Assembly (NCBI RefSeq): GCF_000717715.1
Contig: NZ_JOAI01000029.1
Location: 1-64,000, forward strand
Reading direction: 5' to 3'
Length of the DNA: 64,000 nucleotides
DNA from: Streptomyces sp. NRRL B-24484
GTDB lineage: Bacteria; Actinomycetota; Actinomycetes; Streptomycetales; Streptomycetaceae
A model generated the notes under the pieces. The model was not told where the DNA came from. It worked only from the letters and a program-made list of their open reading frames with translations, and searched no databases. Every line of letters begins with the position of its first letter. The first letter of the stretch is position 1. Below are positions 6,934-14,883 of the stretch, in pieces. The position numbers and the translations under genes are program-made.

Positions 6934-9528
6934 GTGAGCCAGGAGACGGCCCCGACCCGCCCGGCCGGCCGCGAGCCGGCGGCCCGGGCCGCAGCCCGGG
7001 ACACGGCCCCGGCGCCCGCGGCCGGCCGCACCCGCCGGAGCGAGGCGGGCGCCGCGGCGCTGGCCGCCGTGCTGTCCACGGCGGCGTTCTGCCTGGCCGG
7101 CGCGCTGCGCGGGACGTACCCGTTCGGGGCCCGGTCGCGGGCGGTGAACGACCTCGGCAACCAGTTCGTGCCGTTCCACGCGCACCTGTGGGACCTGATG
7201 CACGGGCGGGGCGGCGGCGACCTGCTGTTCAACTGGAACAGCGGCTACGGCTCGCCGTTCCTCGGGGACTTCGTCACCTACCTGATGAACCCGTTCTCCT
7301 GGCTGGTCGGGCTCTTCCCGCGGGACGCCGTCGACTTCCCCGTGTTCCTCGTCACCCTGCTGAGCATCGGCCTCGGTGCGGCCGCGACGACGGTGCTGCT
7401 CGGGCGGATCGCGCCGGGCAGTCCGTGGCTGCGCGCCCTGCTCGCGGTCGGCTACGGCCTCTGCGCCTGGGTGCTGAACGACGGCTCGCCGGACCCGATG
7501 TGGATGTGGGGGCTGGTCTCGCTGCCGGCCGTCGGCCTGGCCTGCGACTGGTGTCTGCGCGGCCGCCGGTGGGTGCTCGGCACCCTGCTGGTCGCCCTCG
7601 CCTGGGCCGGCAACTTCTACACCGGGGCGATGGCGACGGTCGCCTCCGGCCTGGTGCTGCTGCTGCGCCTCGCGCTGGCCGGCACCCCGTGGCCGGCCCG
7701 GCTGCGGACGGCCGGACGGGCCGCCGGGATGGTCACGGTCGGCGTGCTGCTGGCCGCGCCGGCGATGACGGTCTCGCTGAAGGCCAGCAAGGCCTCGCAG
7801 CCGGCCCCGCCCGCCACCTACGAGGGCGCGCCGGGCCTCACCGACTACCTGGCGCAGCTGCTGCCCGGCGGCCGTTCGGACCACTCGGTGCCGAACGTCT
7901 TCGTCGGCGTGCTGGCGCTGCTGCTGGTCGCCTCGCTGCCGTTCAACCGGCGGGTCCGGCCCGCCGAGCGGATCGGCTGGTACGCGTTGCTGCTGCTGGT
8001 CGGGGCGAGCTTCGTCTGGGAGCCGACGATCCTGCTGTGGCACGGGCTGGCGATCCCGAACGGCAGTCCGTACCGGGCGTCGTTCGTGCTCAGCGGCATG
8101 CTGGTGACGGCGGCCTGGATCTCGCTGGCGCACCGTCCGGACGTCCGGGCGCTGCTGGGCGGCGCCGGGCTGGTGGCGCTGCTGGCGCTGGTCGGACACG
8201 GGCAGAGCTCGGTCCGCTGGTCGACCTGGATCGAGGTGGGGGCGGGCGGTGCCCTGGTCCTCGGTGCGCTGCTGGTGCTCGCCCGCCGGCGTGCGCGCCC
8301 GCTCGTGCGCCGGTCCGCCGGCGCGGTGCTGCTGCTCACCGTCTTCGCCTCGGCGGTGCACACCGCCTGGGCGGTCACCGCGATCCGCGACCGGCTGCCC
8401 TTCTACCAGCCGCGCACGACCGTCTCGGCGCAGTCGACGGCCGCGGCCGAGGCGCTGCGCGCGGCCGACGACTGGCCGCAGGGCCGCACCGACCCCGGTC
8501 CGCACGAGTTCGCCAACAACGACCCGCTGCTGCTCGGCGGCCAGGGCGGCTCGTACTACAGCAGCTACCTGCCCGCGGTGACCGCCGGGATGCTGCAGGA
8601 CCTCGGCGCCGGCTGGTACATCCAGGGCCGGCACACCCTCAGCCCGGCCGACCCGGTCGGGCGGGCGCTCTTCGGCGTCACCACCTACCTGGACTCCACC
8701 GGTGCGCCGGACGGCTTCGCGGTGAAGCACGCCCCGGCCGCGCCGCTGGTCACCGTGCACCCGACGGCCGCCCCGGACACCCGCTCGGTGTGGAGCCGCC
8801 AGGAGTCGCTGCTCGGCTCCCGGGTCTACGAGACGCCGGCCCCGGAGTGGACGGCCAGCCCGCGGCCGGTGCGCTCGCCCGGCGGCTGGCGGGTGCCGGC
8901 GACGCCGAAGGGCGGCACCTGGACGACGTTCACCGCCTCCTGCACCCCCGGGCGCACCGCCTTCCTGTACGCGCCCTGGCTGGGCGGCACGGTGACGGGC
9001 GCGGGCGGCAAGTACACCAGCTGGGGCCGGCAGCCGATGACGGCGATGCCGATCCGCGAGCTCGGCCCCGTCCCCGCCGACGGGCGGCTCACCGTACAGC
9101 TGCGGGCCGCGGCGAAGGCGGAGATCCCGGAGCTGCCGCTCGGCTGCCTGGACCCGGCGGCGCTGCAGTCCGCGCTGCACGGTCTGCGCGGTGCGACGGA
9201 GGTCACCGCCGGCGGCCACGGTCTGCGGGCCGAACTGCCGGCCGGCTCGACCGGCACCGCACTGATCTCGATGCCCGCCGTGGACGGCTGGCGGTGCTCG
9301 GTGGACGGCGGCCCGGCACGGGCCCCCCGGTCGGTGCTCGGCATGACCGGCGTCGACCTGGGCGCCGGCGCCTCCGAGGTGTCCTGCGGCTACCGCCCGC
9401 CGGGTCTGCTGCCCGGACTCGCGGCGAGCGGCGCCGCCGCCGCGGTGCTGCTGGGCGTGGCGCTGCTCACGTCGCTGCGCCGCCGGAACGGGCGGGCTGC
9501 CGACGGCGGACCGGTACCATCTGTGTGA
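6934..9528 (+). CDS. YfhO family polytopic membrane protein (GT-C-like glycosyltransferase)
   Basis: An 864-residue protein with a short cytoplasmic N-terminus, about twelve hydrophobic segments between residues 45 and 470, a large extracytoplasmic region, and one C-terminal membrane helix near 835. Early motifs (NDLGNQFVPFHAHLWD, then NWNSGYGSPFLGD) match the YfhO family. YfhO proteins transfer sugars from a polyprenyl-phosphate carrier to surface polymers on the outside of the membrane. The start is a GTG after AGGCAGGAGC. The next two genes encode the usual partners, a CsbB-like sugar-lipid synthase and a GtrA/GtcA-like flippase. The acceptor polymer in this organism is unknown. Confidence 0.82.
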   Translation: MSQETAPTRPAGREPAARAAARDTAPAPAAGRTRRSEAGAAALAAVLSTAAFCLAGALRGTYPFGARSRAVNDLGNQFVPFHAHLWDLMHGRGGGDLLFNWNSGYGSPFLGDFVTYLMNPFSWLVGLFPRDAVDFPVFLVTLLSIGLGAAATTVLLGRIAPGSPWLRALLAVGYGLCAWVLNDGSPDPMWMWGLVSLPAVGLACDWCLRGRRWVLGTLLVALAWAGNFYTGAMATVASGLVLLLRLALAGTPWPARLRTAGRAAGMVTVGVLLAAPAMTVSLKASKASQPAPPATYEGAPGLTDYLAQLLPGGRSDHSVPNVFVGVLALLLVASLPFNRRVRPAERIGWYALLLLVGASFVWEPTILLWHGLAIPNGSPYRASFVLSGMLVTAAWISLAHRPDVRALLGGAGLVALLALVGHGQSSVRWSTWIEVGAGGALVLGALLVLARRRARPLVRRSAGAVLLLTVFASAVHTAWAVTAIRDRLPFYQPRTTVSAQSTAAAEALRAADDWPQGRTDPGPHEFANNDPLLLGGQGGSYYSSYLPAVTAGMLQDLGAGWYIQGRHTLSPADPVGRALFGVTTYLDSTGAPDGFAVKHAPAAPLVTVHPTAAPDTRSVWSRQESLLGSRVYETPAPEWTASPRPVRSPGGWRVPATPKGGTWTTFTASCTPGRTAFLYAPWLGGTVTGAGGKYTSWGRQPMTAMPIRELGPVPADGRLTVQLRAAAKAEIPELPLGCLDPAALQSALHGLRGATEVTAGGHGLRAELPAGSTGTALISMPAVDGWRCSVDGGPARAPRSVLGMTGVDLGAGASEVSCGYRPPGLLPGLAASGAAAAVLLGVALLTSLRRRNGRAADGGPVPSV

Positions 9529-9596
9529 AATCAGACAGGCAGGGTGAGGGGTCAGTGCGTGCGGCCGCCGACTGCGTCGAGGCCGGAGGTGGACTG

Positions 9597-10571
9597 GTGC
9601 GGCTGTCCGTGGTGGTGCCCTGCTACAACGAGGAAGCGGTCGTCGAGCTCTTCGACACCGCGATCCGCGCGAGCCTCGACGCCCTGCCGGTCGAGTACGA
9701 GCTCTGCTACGTCGACGACGGCAGCGCGGACGGCACCCTGGAGCGGCTGCGCAAGATCGCCGCGGAGCACCCGGACACCACCCGTTACGTCTCCTTCAGC
9801 CGGAACTTCGGCAAGGAGGCCGGCATGCTGGCCGGTCTGCGCGAGGCGACGGGCGACGCGGTCGTCCTGATGGACGCCGACCTGCAGCACCCGCCGGAGC
9901 TGATCGAGCGGATGCTGGAGCTGTACGACCGGGGCCACGACCAGGTCATCGCCCGCCGCACCCGGGAGGGCGACCGGCCCGTCCGCACGGCGGTCAGCCG
10001 GCTCTACTACCGGCTGGTCAACCGCTGGGTGGACGTCGAACTCCAGGACGGCGTCGGCGACTTCCGGTTGCTGTCGCGCGCCGCGGTGGACGCGCTGCTG
10101 TCCCTGCCGGAGTACAACCGGTTCTCCAAGGGCCTGTTCTCCTGGATCGGCTTCGACACCGTCACCTTCGACTACCAGAACGTCGCCCGCGAGGCCGGCG
10201 AGACGAAGTGGCGGTTCGGCGCACTGCTCAACTACGGCATGGACGGCCTGATCTCGTTCAACAACCGGCCGCTGCGGATCGCCATCTACCTGGGCCTGGC
10301 GCTGGTCGGGGTGGCGGCGCTGTACGCGGCGTGGATCACCGGCGTCGCCCTGGTCGACGGCGTGGACTCCCCCGGCTACGTCACCCTGATCGTGGCGATC
10401 GTGGGCCTGGGCGGCCTGCAGATGGTGATGCTCGGTCTGATCGGCGAGTACATCGGCCGGATCTACTACGAGACCAAGCGGCGGCCGCACTTCCTGGTCA
10501 AGGAGACCAACGTGCCGCGGGCCGCGTTCCGCGCCGAAGGGCACCGCGCCCGCACCGGGGAGCCGGTGTGA
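9597..10571 (+). CDS. Family 2 glycosyltransferase, polyprenyl-phosphate sugar synthase (CsbB/GtrB-like)
   Basis: A 324-residue membrane-bound GT-A enzyme expected to load a sugar from a nucleotide donor onto undecaprenyl phosphate at the inner face. Motifs are MRLSVVVPCYNEE at the start, YVDDGSADGT, the metal-binding DADLQHP, and GDFRLLSR; two membrane helices lie near 230-290, as in CsbB, GtrB and DPM1-like enzymes. I chose the GTG at 9597, seven bases after GGAGGT, because it gives the conserved N-terminus; an in-frame GTG at 9555 would add 14 residues. It overlaps the next gene by 4 bases (GTGTGA), so the two are translationally coupled. Confidence 0.88.
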   Translation: MRLSVVVPCYNEEAVVELFDTAIRASLDALPVEYELCYVDDGSADGTLERLRKIAAEHPDTTRYVSFSRNFGKEAGMLAGLREATGDAVVLMDADLQHPPELIERMLELYDRGHDQVIARRTREGDRPVRTAVSRLYYRLVNRWVDVELQDGVGDFRLLSRAAVDALLSLPEYNRFSKGLFSWIGFDTVTFDYQNVAREAGETKWRFGALLNYGMDGLISFNNRPLRIAIYLGLALVGVAALYAAWITGVALVDGVDSPGYVTLIVAIVGLGGLQMVMLGLIGEYIGRIYYETKRRPHFLVKETNVPRAAFRAEGHRARTGEPV

Positions 10572-11017
10572 GCCCGCAGCTGTGGCAGATCGTCAGGTTC
10601 GGCCTGGTCGGTGTGGTCAACACCGGCACGTTCTACCTGCTGTACCTGGCCTTCCACCCGTACCTGCCGTACTTCGCGGCGTTCAGCGCGGCGTTCTTCC
10701 TGAGCATGGTCGGCTCGTTCTTCCTGAACACCTACTTCACGTACCGCACCCGGCCGACCTGGCGGAAGTTCCTGCTGTTCCCGCTGCCGAACGTCACCAA
10801 CTACCTGGTGCAGAGCGGCGGGGTGTTCGTGCTGGTGGAGTGGGTGCGGGTGGACGACCGGATCGCGCCGCTGCTGGCTGCGGCGGTCGCGATCCCGATC
10901 ACCTACGTGCTGTCGAAGCTGGTGCTGACCGGGCGGGGCACGGGCCCCGCCGACGGCTCAGCGCAGGGTGACGACCTCGGCCCGGCGCCCGTCCGGGTTG
11001 AGGTGGTGGAGCAGTAG
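10568..11017 (+). CDS. GtrA/GtcA family membrane protein (lipid-linked sugar flippase)
   Basis: A 149-residue protein with four predicted membrane helices. The N-terminal QIVRFGLVGVVNTGTFYLLY and the FFLNTYFTYR segment are classic for GtrA/GtcA, thought to flip polyprenyl-phosphate sugar across the membrane. The GTG start overlaps the stop of the CsbB-like gene, so synthesis and flipping are coupled. The last 20 codons overlap the 3-prime end of the convergent subtilase gene by 60 bases; the tail (ending EVVEQ) is hydrophilic and probably not conserved. Confidence 0.87.
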   Translation: MSPQLWQIVRFGLVGVVNTGTFYLLYLAFHPYLPYFAAFSAAFFLSMVGSFFLNTYFTYRTRPTWRKFLLFPLPNVTNYLVQSGGVFVLVEWVRVDDRIAPLLAAAVAIPITYVLSKLVLTGRGTGPADGSAQGDDLGPAPVRVEVVEQ

Positions 11018-14000
11018 CAGCCGGGCGGCGGCGTCCGCGCGGGCGACCCGCAGCACGCTGCCGGGCCGCTCCGGCACGGCGACGGCGGCCGGCCCGTCCG
11101 TGCCGTCGGTGCCGTCGCGGACGTCCAGCGCCGGGTGCAGCACGTCGAGGGCGAGGGTCGGCCGGCCGTCGGTGAGACCGATCGAGCCGAGCGCGTCCTG
11201 CTCGCTCGGTGCGCCGGGCAGCACCTGGCCCGTCCACAGCGCGTACCGGACGGTGCTCGTACCGGGCTTCAGCCCGGGAAGGGCGGAGAGCCGGACGGGC
11301 AGCACCAGGGCGTCGCCGTCGAGCAGCCCGGTGTCGGTGTCGCCCCAGCGGGCGTTCAGCGGCTGGACGTCCAGTTCCTTGCCGGTGCGGGCGTCCGTGG
11401 TGCGGGCCACCAGGACGTCGCTGCCGCGCAGCCGGTCGGCGGCGACGATCGCGTCGGTGCGGCCGTCCCCGTCGGTGTCCAGCGAGGCGCGGACCCCGAA
11501 CATGCCGACCGGGGTGTCGGCCGGGCCCCACAGGGCGGCGGCCAGGTAGAGGGTGCCCTCGCCGAGCGGGTCGCCGTGGGCCGGGGCGTCGCTGGCCGCG
11601 CCCGCGTACCGGAGGTTGGCGGCGCGTTCGCCGGGCCGCTCCACGCAGAGGTCGTCGGCGTCGCCCGCGTCCGCGCACTCCGGCCAGCGGGCGCCCTCGC
11701 CGCCGTACACGAAGGCGCTGAGCAGTCCGGCGCCGTCGGGGACGGGGCCGCCGGTGCCGGCCAGCGCGACCATGGTGGCGCCGGCCCGTCCGGCGGCGAG
11801 CTGCGGCCCGGCGGTGAACTGCGAGGCGGGCCGCGGGGCGGCGAACAGCGGCACCCGCAGCTGCGGCGGGCCGGCGTCGACCGGGGTCAGCAGCAGCCGG
11901 CCGGAGAGCTCGCCGCGGTAGCTGCGGGCCCGGCCCGCCTGTTCGAGGTCGAGGGTCGGGTCGGGGGTGCGGCCGAGGCTGCCGGGGACCCGCAGGGTGA
12001 CGGTGACCCGGGCGGTGCCGCCGGGTTCGACGGTGATCCGCCCCGGGCTGATGCCGAAGGAGGCGCCGGGCAGTTCGGTCGCCGCCGCGTAGCCGGTCGT
12101 GTAGGTGAGCGGGACGTCGCCGTGGTTGCGGATCTCCACCTGGCGGTCGAGCTCGACCGGTCCGGTGGCCTCGACCGGGCCGAAGGAGACGCCGACCGCG
12201 CCGTCCACCGCGCCCTCGCCCGCCGCGTAGGCGACCGCCGGGGTGGCGACCGCGGCGTCGACCCGGGCCCGGCCGGCACCGGTGCGCTCCGGGCCGTACA
12301 CGATGCTGCCGGGGTCGGCGTCGTGCCGGGTGTCGACGGCGGTGTTCATCAGCGCGGCCTTGACCTCGGCGACCGGCCAGTCGGGGTGGGCGGCCCGGAC
12401 GAGCGCGGCGAGGCCGGTGACGTGCGGGGCGGCCATCGAGGTGCCGTCCTCCCGCATGCCGCCGCTGCCGCTGCCCGCCTTCGCCGACCAGATCGTCTCG
12501 CCGGGCGCGGCCACGTCGGGCTTGACGATGCCGGGCACCCCGATCCCGCGGGAGGTGAAGGGGGTGAGCATGTCGGTGCGCTCGGGCCGGTCCTGGGCGA
12601 CGGCGCCGTGCAGGCCGTTGCCCGGGGCGGCGAGCTGGACCTTCACGGGTCCGTCGGCCACGGCGGCGAGGATCCGCTCGGCGTCGGTGCGGGCCAGCAG
12701 CACGGCCGGGATCCGCTTGTCGCCGGCGATCTCGGCGAGGGACTCCCCGTCGGCGGCGAACAGCGTGCCGACCGCTCCGGCGTCCGCGGCGTGGTCGGCG
12801 CGCGCGGCCGAGCCGCAGGCCCGGTCGGCGTCCTTGCTGCGCCAGGCGAGCACGGCGATCCGGCCCTTGAGGCGGGCCGCGTCGGCCGCGTCGAAGGCGG
12901 TGCAGCCGTCCTGCTGGTCGGCGGGCAGCGCGAGCTCGGCGGTGACGTCGTGGTCGGCCCAGCCGGTGTACTGCGAGCTCCAGTGGCCGGGGACGACGCC
13001 GGCGAGGGACTCGGGTGCCAGCACCCGGATGCCGTCGGCGTCGCCGTGCGGGTCGACCGAGGCGGCGACGGTGACGACCCGGGCGGCGGTGCCGGGGCTG
13101 CCGCCGATCCCGTACAGGTCGCCCTCGTTGCCGGCCGAGGCGACCACCACGGTGCCCAGCGCGGAGAGCCGGTCGGCGGCGAGCGAGTCGGCGTCGTCCG
13201 GGCTGCCGAAGGGGCTGCCGAGCGAGAGGTTGACCACGTCGAGGCGGTCGGAGAGGTCGCCGTCGCCGTTCGGGTCGGCGGCCAGGTCGAGGGCGTGCGC
13301 GAGCTGGTCGGTGGAGCCGTCGCAGCCGAAGACCCGCAGCGCGTACAGGGTGGCGCCGGGGGCCGCTCCGGGGGCGACGGAGAAGGCGGCCGGGTCGAGG
13401 CCCTCCCGGTAGGGGCCGCGGTACGGCTTGCCGTCCTTGGTGACCCCGAGGCCGGCGGCGGTGCCCGCGACGTGGGTGCCGTGACCGTTGGCGGCGCAGT
13501 CGATCGGGTTGGCGTCCGGGTGCGGCACCGGCTGGTGGTGCGGCGAGGACGGGTCCGGGTTGTAGTCGTCGCCGACGAGGTCCTGGCCGCCGGCCACCTT
13601 GGCGTTGGGGAACAGCGCGGCCGGTGCCGGGCGGACGCCGTCGACGGCGGCGAAGGCCTCCGGGGTGCCGGGGCCGCCGAAGTCGGCGTGGGTGTAGTCG
13701 ATGCCGGAGTCGACGATGCCGATCCGCACTCCGCCGCCGGTGGTGCCGTCCGGGCCGGACCAGACCGCGGGGGCGCCGGTCAGCGGGACGGAGTGGGCGT
13801 TGGCCCGGTGCTGCAGGGTGACGCGGTGCACGGCGCGCACCCCGGGCAGCGCGGCCAGCCGGGGCACCGCGGCGGCGGGCACGGTGACGGCGACGCCGCT
13901 GAGCAGGGTCTGGGTGCGGTACACCACCCGGGCACCCGGGGCGGCGGCCCGGACGCCCGCGGCCAGCCGGTCGACGGCCCGCACGGCGCGGGCCCGCTGG

Positions 14001-14233
14001 TCGGCACCGGCGGCGGCCGCGGCGGCCCGGACGGCCTCCGGGGAGCGCCGCTGCCGGCGGGCGTCGGCGGCGGCCCGCTGCCAGGCGGGTGCCGCGGCCT
14101 CGGTGCCGAGTTCCAGCAGCACGGTGACCGGTCTGCCGGGCGGGGCGGAGGCCCGTCCGGCCGGGGGTGCCGCCCAGGCGGCCGGGGCGGCGAAGGTGAC
14201 GAGGGCGAGCGCGAGGGCTGCGGGCGTACGCAC
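10958..14233 (-). CDS. Secreted S8 family subtilisin-like serine protease with inserted PA domain
   Basis: A 1091-residue secreted endopeptidase. The GTG at 14233, nine bases after GGGGAG, gives a clear Sec signal peptide (RTPAALALALVTFAAPAAWA). An inhibitor_I9-like propeptide covers about 35-140. The triad is Asp175 in GIVDSGIDY, His251 in NGHGTHVAG, and Ser in GTSMAAPHVTG, with the oxyanion Asn in VVASAGNEGD. A PA-like domain sits between the Asn and Ser regions. The C-terminal 400 residues contain beta-sandwich (Fn3-like) and unassigned regions. Its 3-prime end overlaps the GtrA gene on the other strand. Substrate is unknown; the family is mostly nutritional or processing proteases. Confidence 0.92.
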   Translation of the reverse strand: MRTPAALALALVTFAAPAAWAAPPAGRASAPPGRPVTVLLELGTEAAAPAWQRAAADARRQRRSPEAVRAAAAAAGADQRARAVRAVDRLAAGVRAAAPGARVVYRTQTLLSGVAVTVPAAAVPRLAALPGVRAVHRVTLQHRANAHSVPLTGAPAVWSGPDGTTGGGVRIGIVDSGIDYTHADFGGPGTPEAFAAVDGVRPAPAALFPNAKVAGGQDLVGDDYNPDPSSPHHQPVPHPDANPIDCAANGHGTHVAGTAAGLGVTKDGKPYRGPYREGLDPAAFSVAPGAAPGATLYALRVFGCDGSTDQLAHALDLAADPNGDGDLSDRLDVVNLSLGSPFGSPDDADSLAADRLSALGTVVVASAGNEGDLYGIGGSPGTAARVVTVAASVDPHGDADGIRVLAPESLAGVVPGHWSSQYTGWADHDVTAELALPADQQDGCTAFDAADAARLKGRIAVLAWRSKDADRACGSAARADHAADAGAVGTLFAADGESLAEIAGDKRIPAVLLARTDAERILAAVADGPVKVQLAAPGNGLHGAVAQDRPERTDMLTPFTSRGIGVPGIVKPDVAAPGETIWSAKAGSGSGGMREDGTSMAAPHVTGLAALVRAAHPDWPVAEVKAALMNTAVDTRHDADPGSIVYGPERTGAGRARVDAAVATPAVAYAAGEGAVDGAVGVSFGPVEATGPVELDRQVEIRNHGDVPLTYTTGYAAATELPGASFGISPGRITVEPGGTARVTVTLRVPGSLGRTPDPTLDLEQAGRARSYRGELSGRLLLTPVDAGPPQLRVPLFAAPRPASQFTAGPQLAAGRAGATMVALAGTGGPVPDGAGLLSAFVYGGEGARWPECADAGDADDLCVERPGERAANLRYAGAASDAPAHGDPLGEGTLYLAAALWGPADTPVGMFGVRASLDTDGDGRTDAIVAADRLRGSDVLVARTTDARTGKELDVQPLNARWGDTDTGLLDGDALVLPVRLSALPGLKPGTSTVRYALWTGQVLPGAPSEQDALGSIGLTDGRPTLALDVLHPALDVRDGTDGTDGPAAVAVPERPGSVLRVARADAAARLLLLHHLNPDGRRAEVVTLR

Positions 14234-14419
14234 GGAAGCGGTCTCCCCGGCAGGGGTGGCCTGATCGTGCGGCCGCCCGCACCGCGCGGACGTCGATCCC
14301 CCTCCCGGACGGCCCAAATTAGGATCATCGCGCCGGGCAGGGCGAGCCGCTTCGCTCGTCGGGGCCCACTGTGCACTCGTCCGTGTGACGCTACGTCAGT
14401 CTTTCGGCCCAGTGCGGCG

Positions 14420-14581
14420 TCAGCCCAGGTGGTGGCCCGTCACCCCGCCGTTGTCGCGGCGGTCCAGGGCGCGCTGCAGGGCGTCGGCGGCGGAACGCGG
14501 CGTCGGCTCGGTGCGCCGGCGACGGCGCGGAGCGGGGGCGGCGGGGGTGGTGGGGGCGTGGCGGTCTGCGGTGTGGGGCAT
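14420..14581 (-). CDS. Small basic protein of 53 residues, unknown function
   Basis: A short ORF starting ATG at 14581 with a good ribosome binding site, AAGGAGT, six bases upstream. The protein has a low-complexity, Ala/Pro/Arg-rich first half with five consecutive arginines, and a C-terminal helix LQRALDRRDNGG that looks like a conserved motif. No membrane segment. It stands alone between serA and the subtilase gene. I do not recognise a named family; the ribosome binding site and helix make it more likely than not to be real. Confidence 0.6.
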   Translation of the reverse strand: MPHTADRHAPTTPAAPAPRRRRRTEPTPRSAADALQRALDRRDNGGVTGHHLG

Positions 14582-14790
14582 ACCGACTCCTTGGTGCGTG
14601 CGCCGGCTGCAGGGCGCGAAGAACGGGGAGGGTGGGTACGCCGGACAGGGATCGCCCGCCGATGCGCGTACGGGCCGCACGGGCCTCACCCTGGGCTTGC
14701 AGGGGTGGCTCACCGTACGGCTCTTCCACGGTACGACGGCCGACCGTGGATGTCTGCACGAATAGTTGGATTTCCTAGTATCTGAGACGG
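14582..14790. promoter_or_regulatory. Intergenic region with inverted repeat and AT-rich patch
   Basis: This is the upstream region of the 53-aa gene. CCACGGT (14726-14732) and ACCGTGG (14743-14749) form a perfect 7-bp inverted repeat with a 10-base spacer, and 14760-14790 is unusually AT-rich (ATAGTTGGATTTCCTAGTAT). This would suit a minus-strand promoter with an operator. No -35/-10 pair at ideal spacing could be fixed by eye. Confidence 0.35.
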
Positions 14791-14822
14791 GGGCGCCGCC
14801 CGACGGCCCGTCCGGTGCCCGG

Positions 14823-14861
14823 AAAACGCCCGGGCCCGGACCGCCGTGGCGGTCCGGGCCC
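14823..14861 (-). terminator. serA terminator
   Basis: GGGCCCGGACCGCC (14832-14845) pairs perfectly with 14848-14861, followed on the minus strand by GCG and TTTT (14823-14826). It begins 22 bases after the serA stop. Confidence 0.85.
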
Positions 14862-14883
14862 AGGTCAGCGGCCTGAGTGGGGC

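Noticed and set aside
6837..9554. Plus-strand frame upstream of the glycosyltransferase, open through the YfhO gene
   Set aside because: Only its last 325 codons match a protein family; the rest is a shadow of YfhO in another frame.
10899..14282. Second minus-strand frame through the subtilase gene (1127 codons)
   Set aside because: The Arg/Pro/Gly-rich product has no motif; the subtilase frame carries the catalytic residues.
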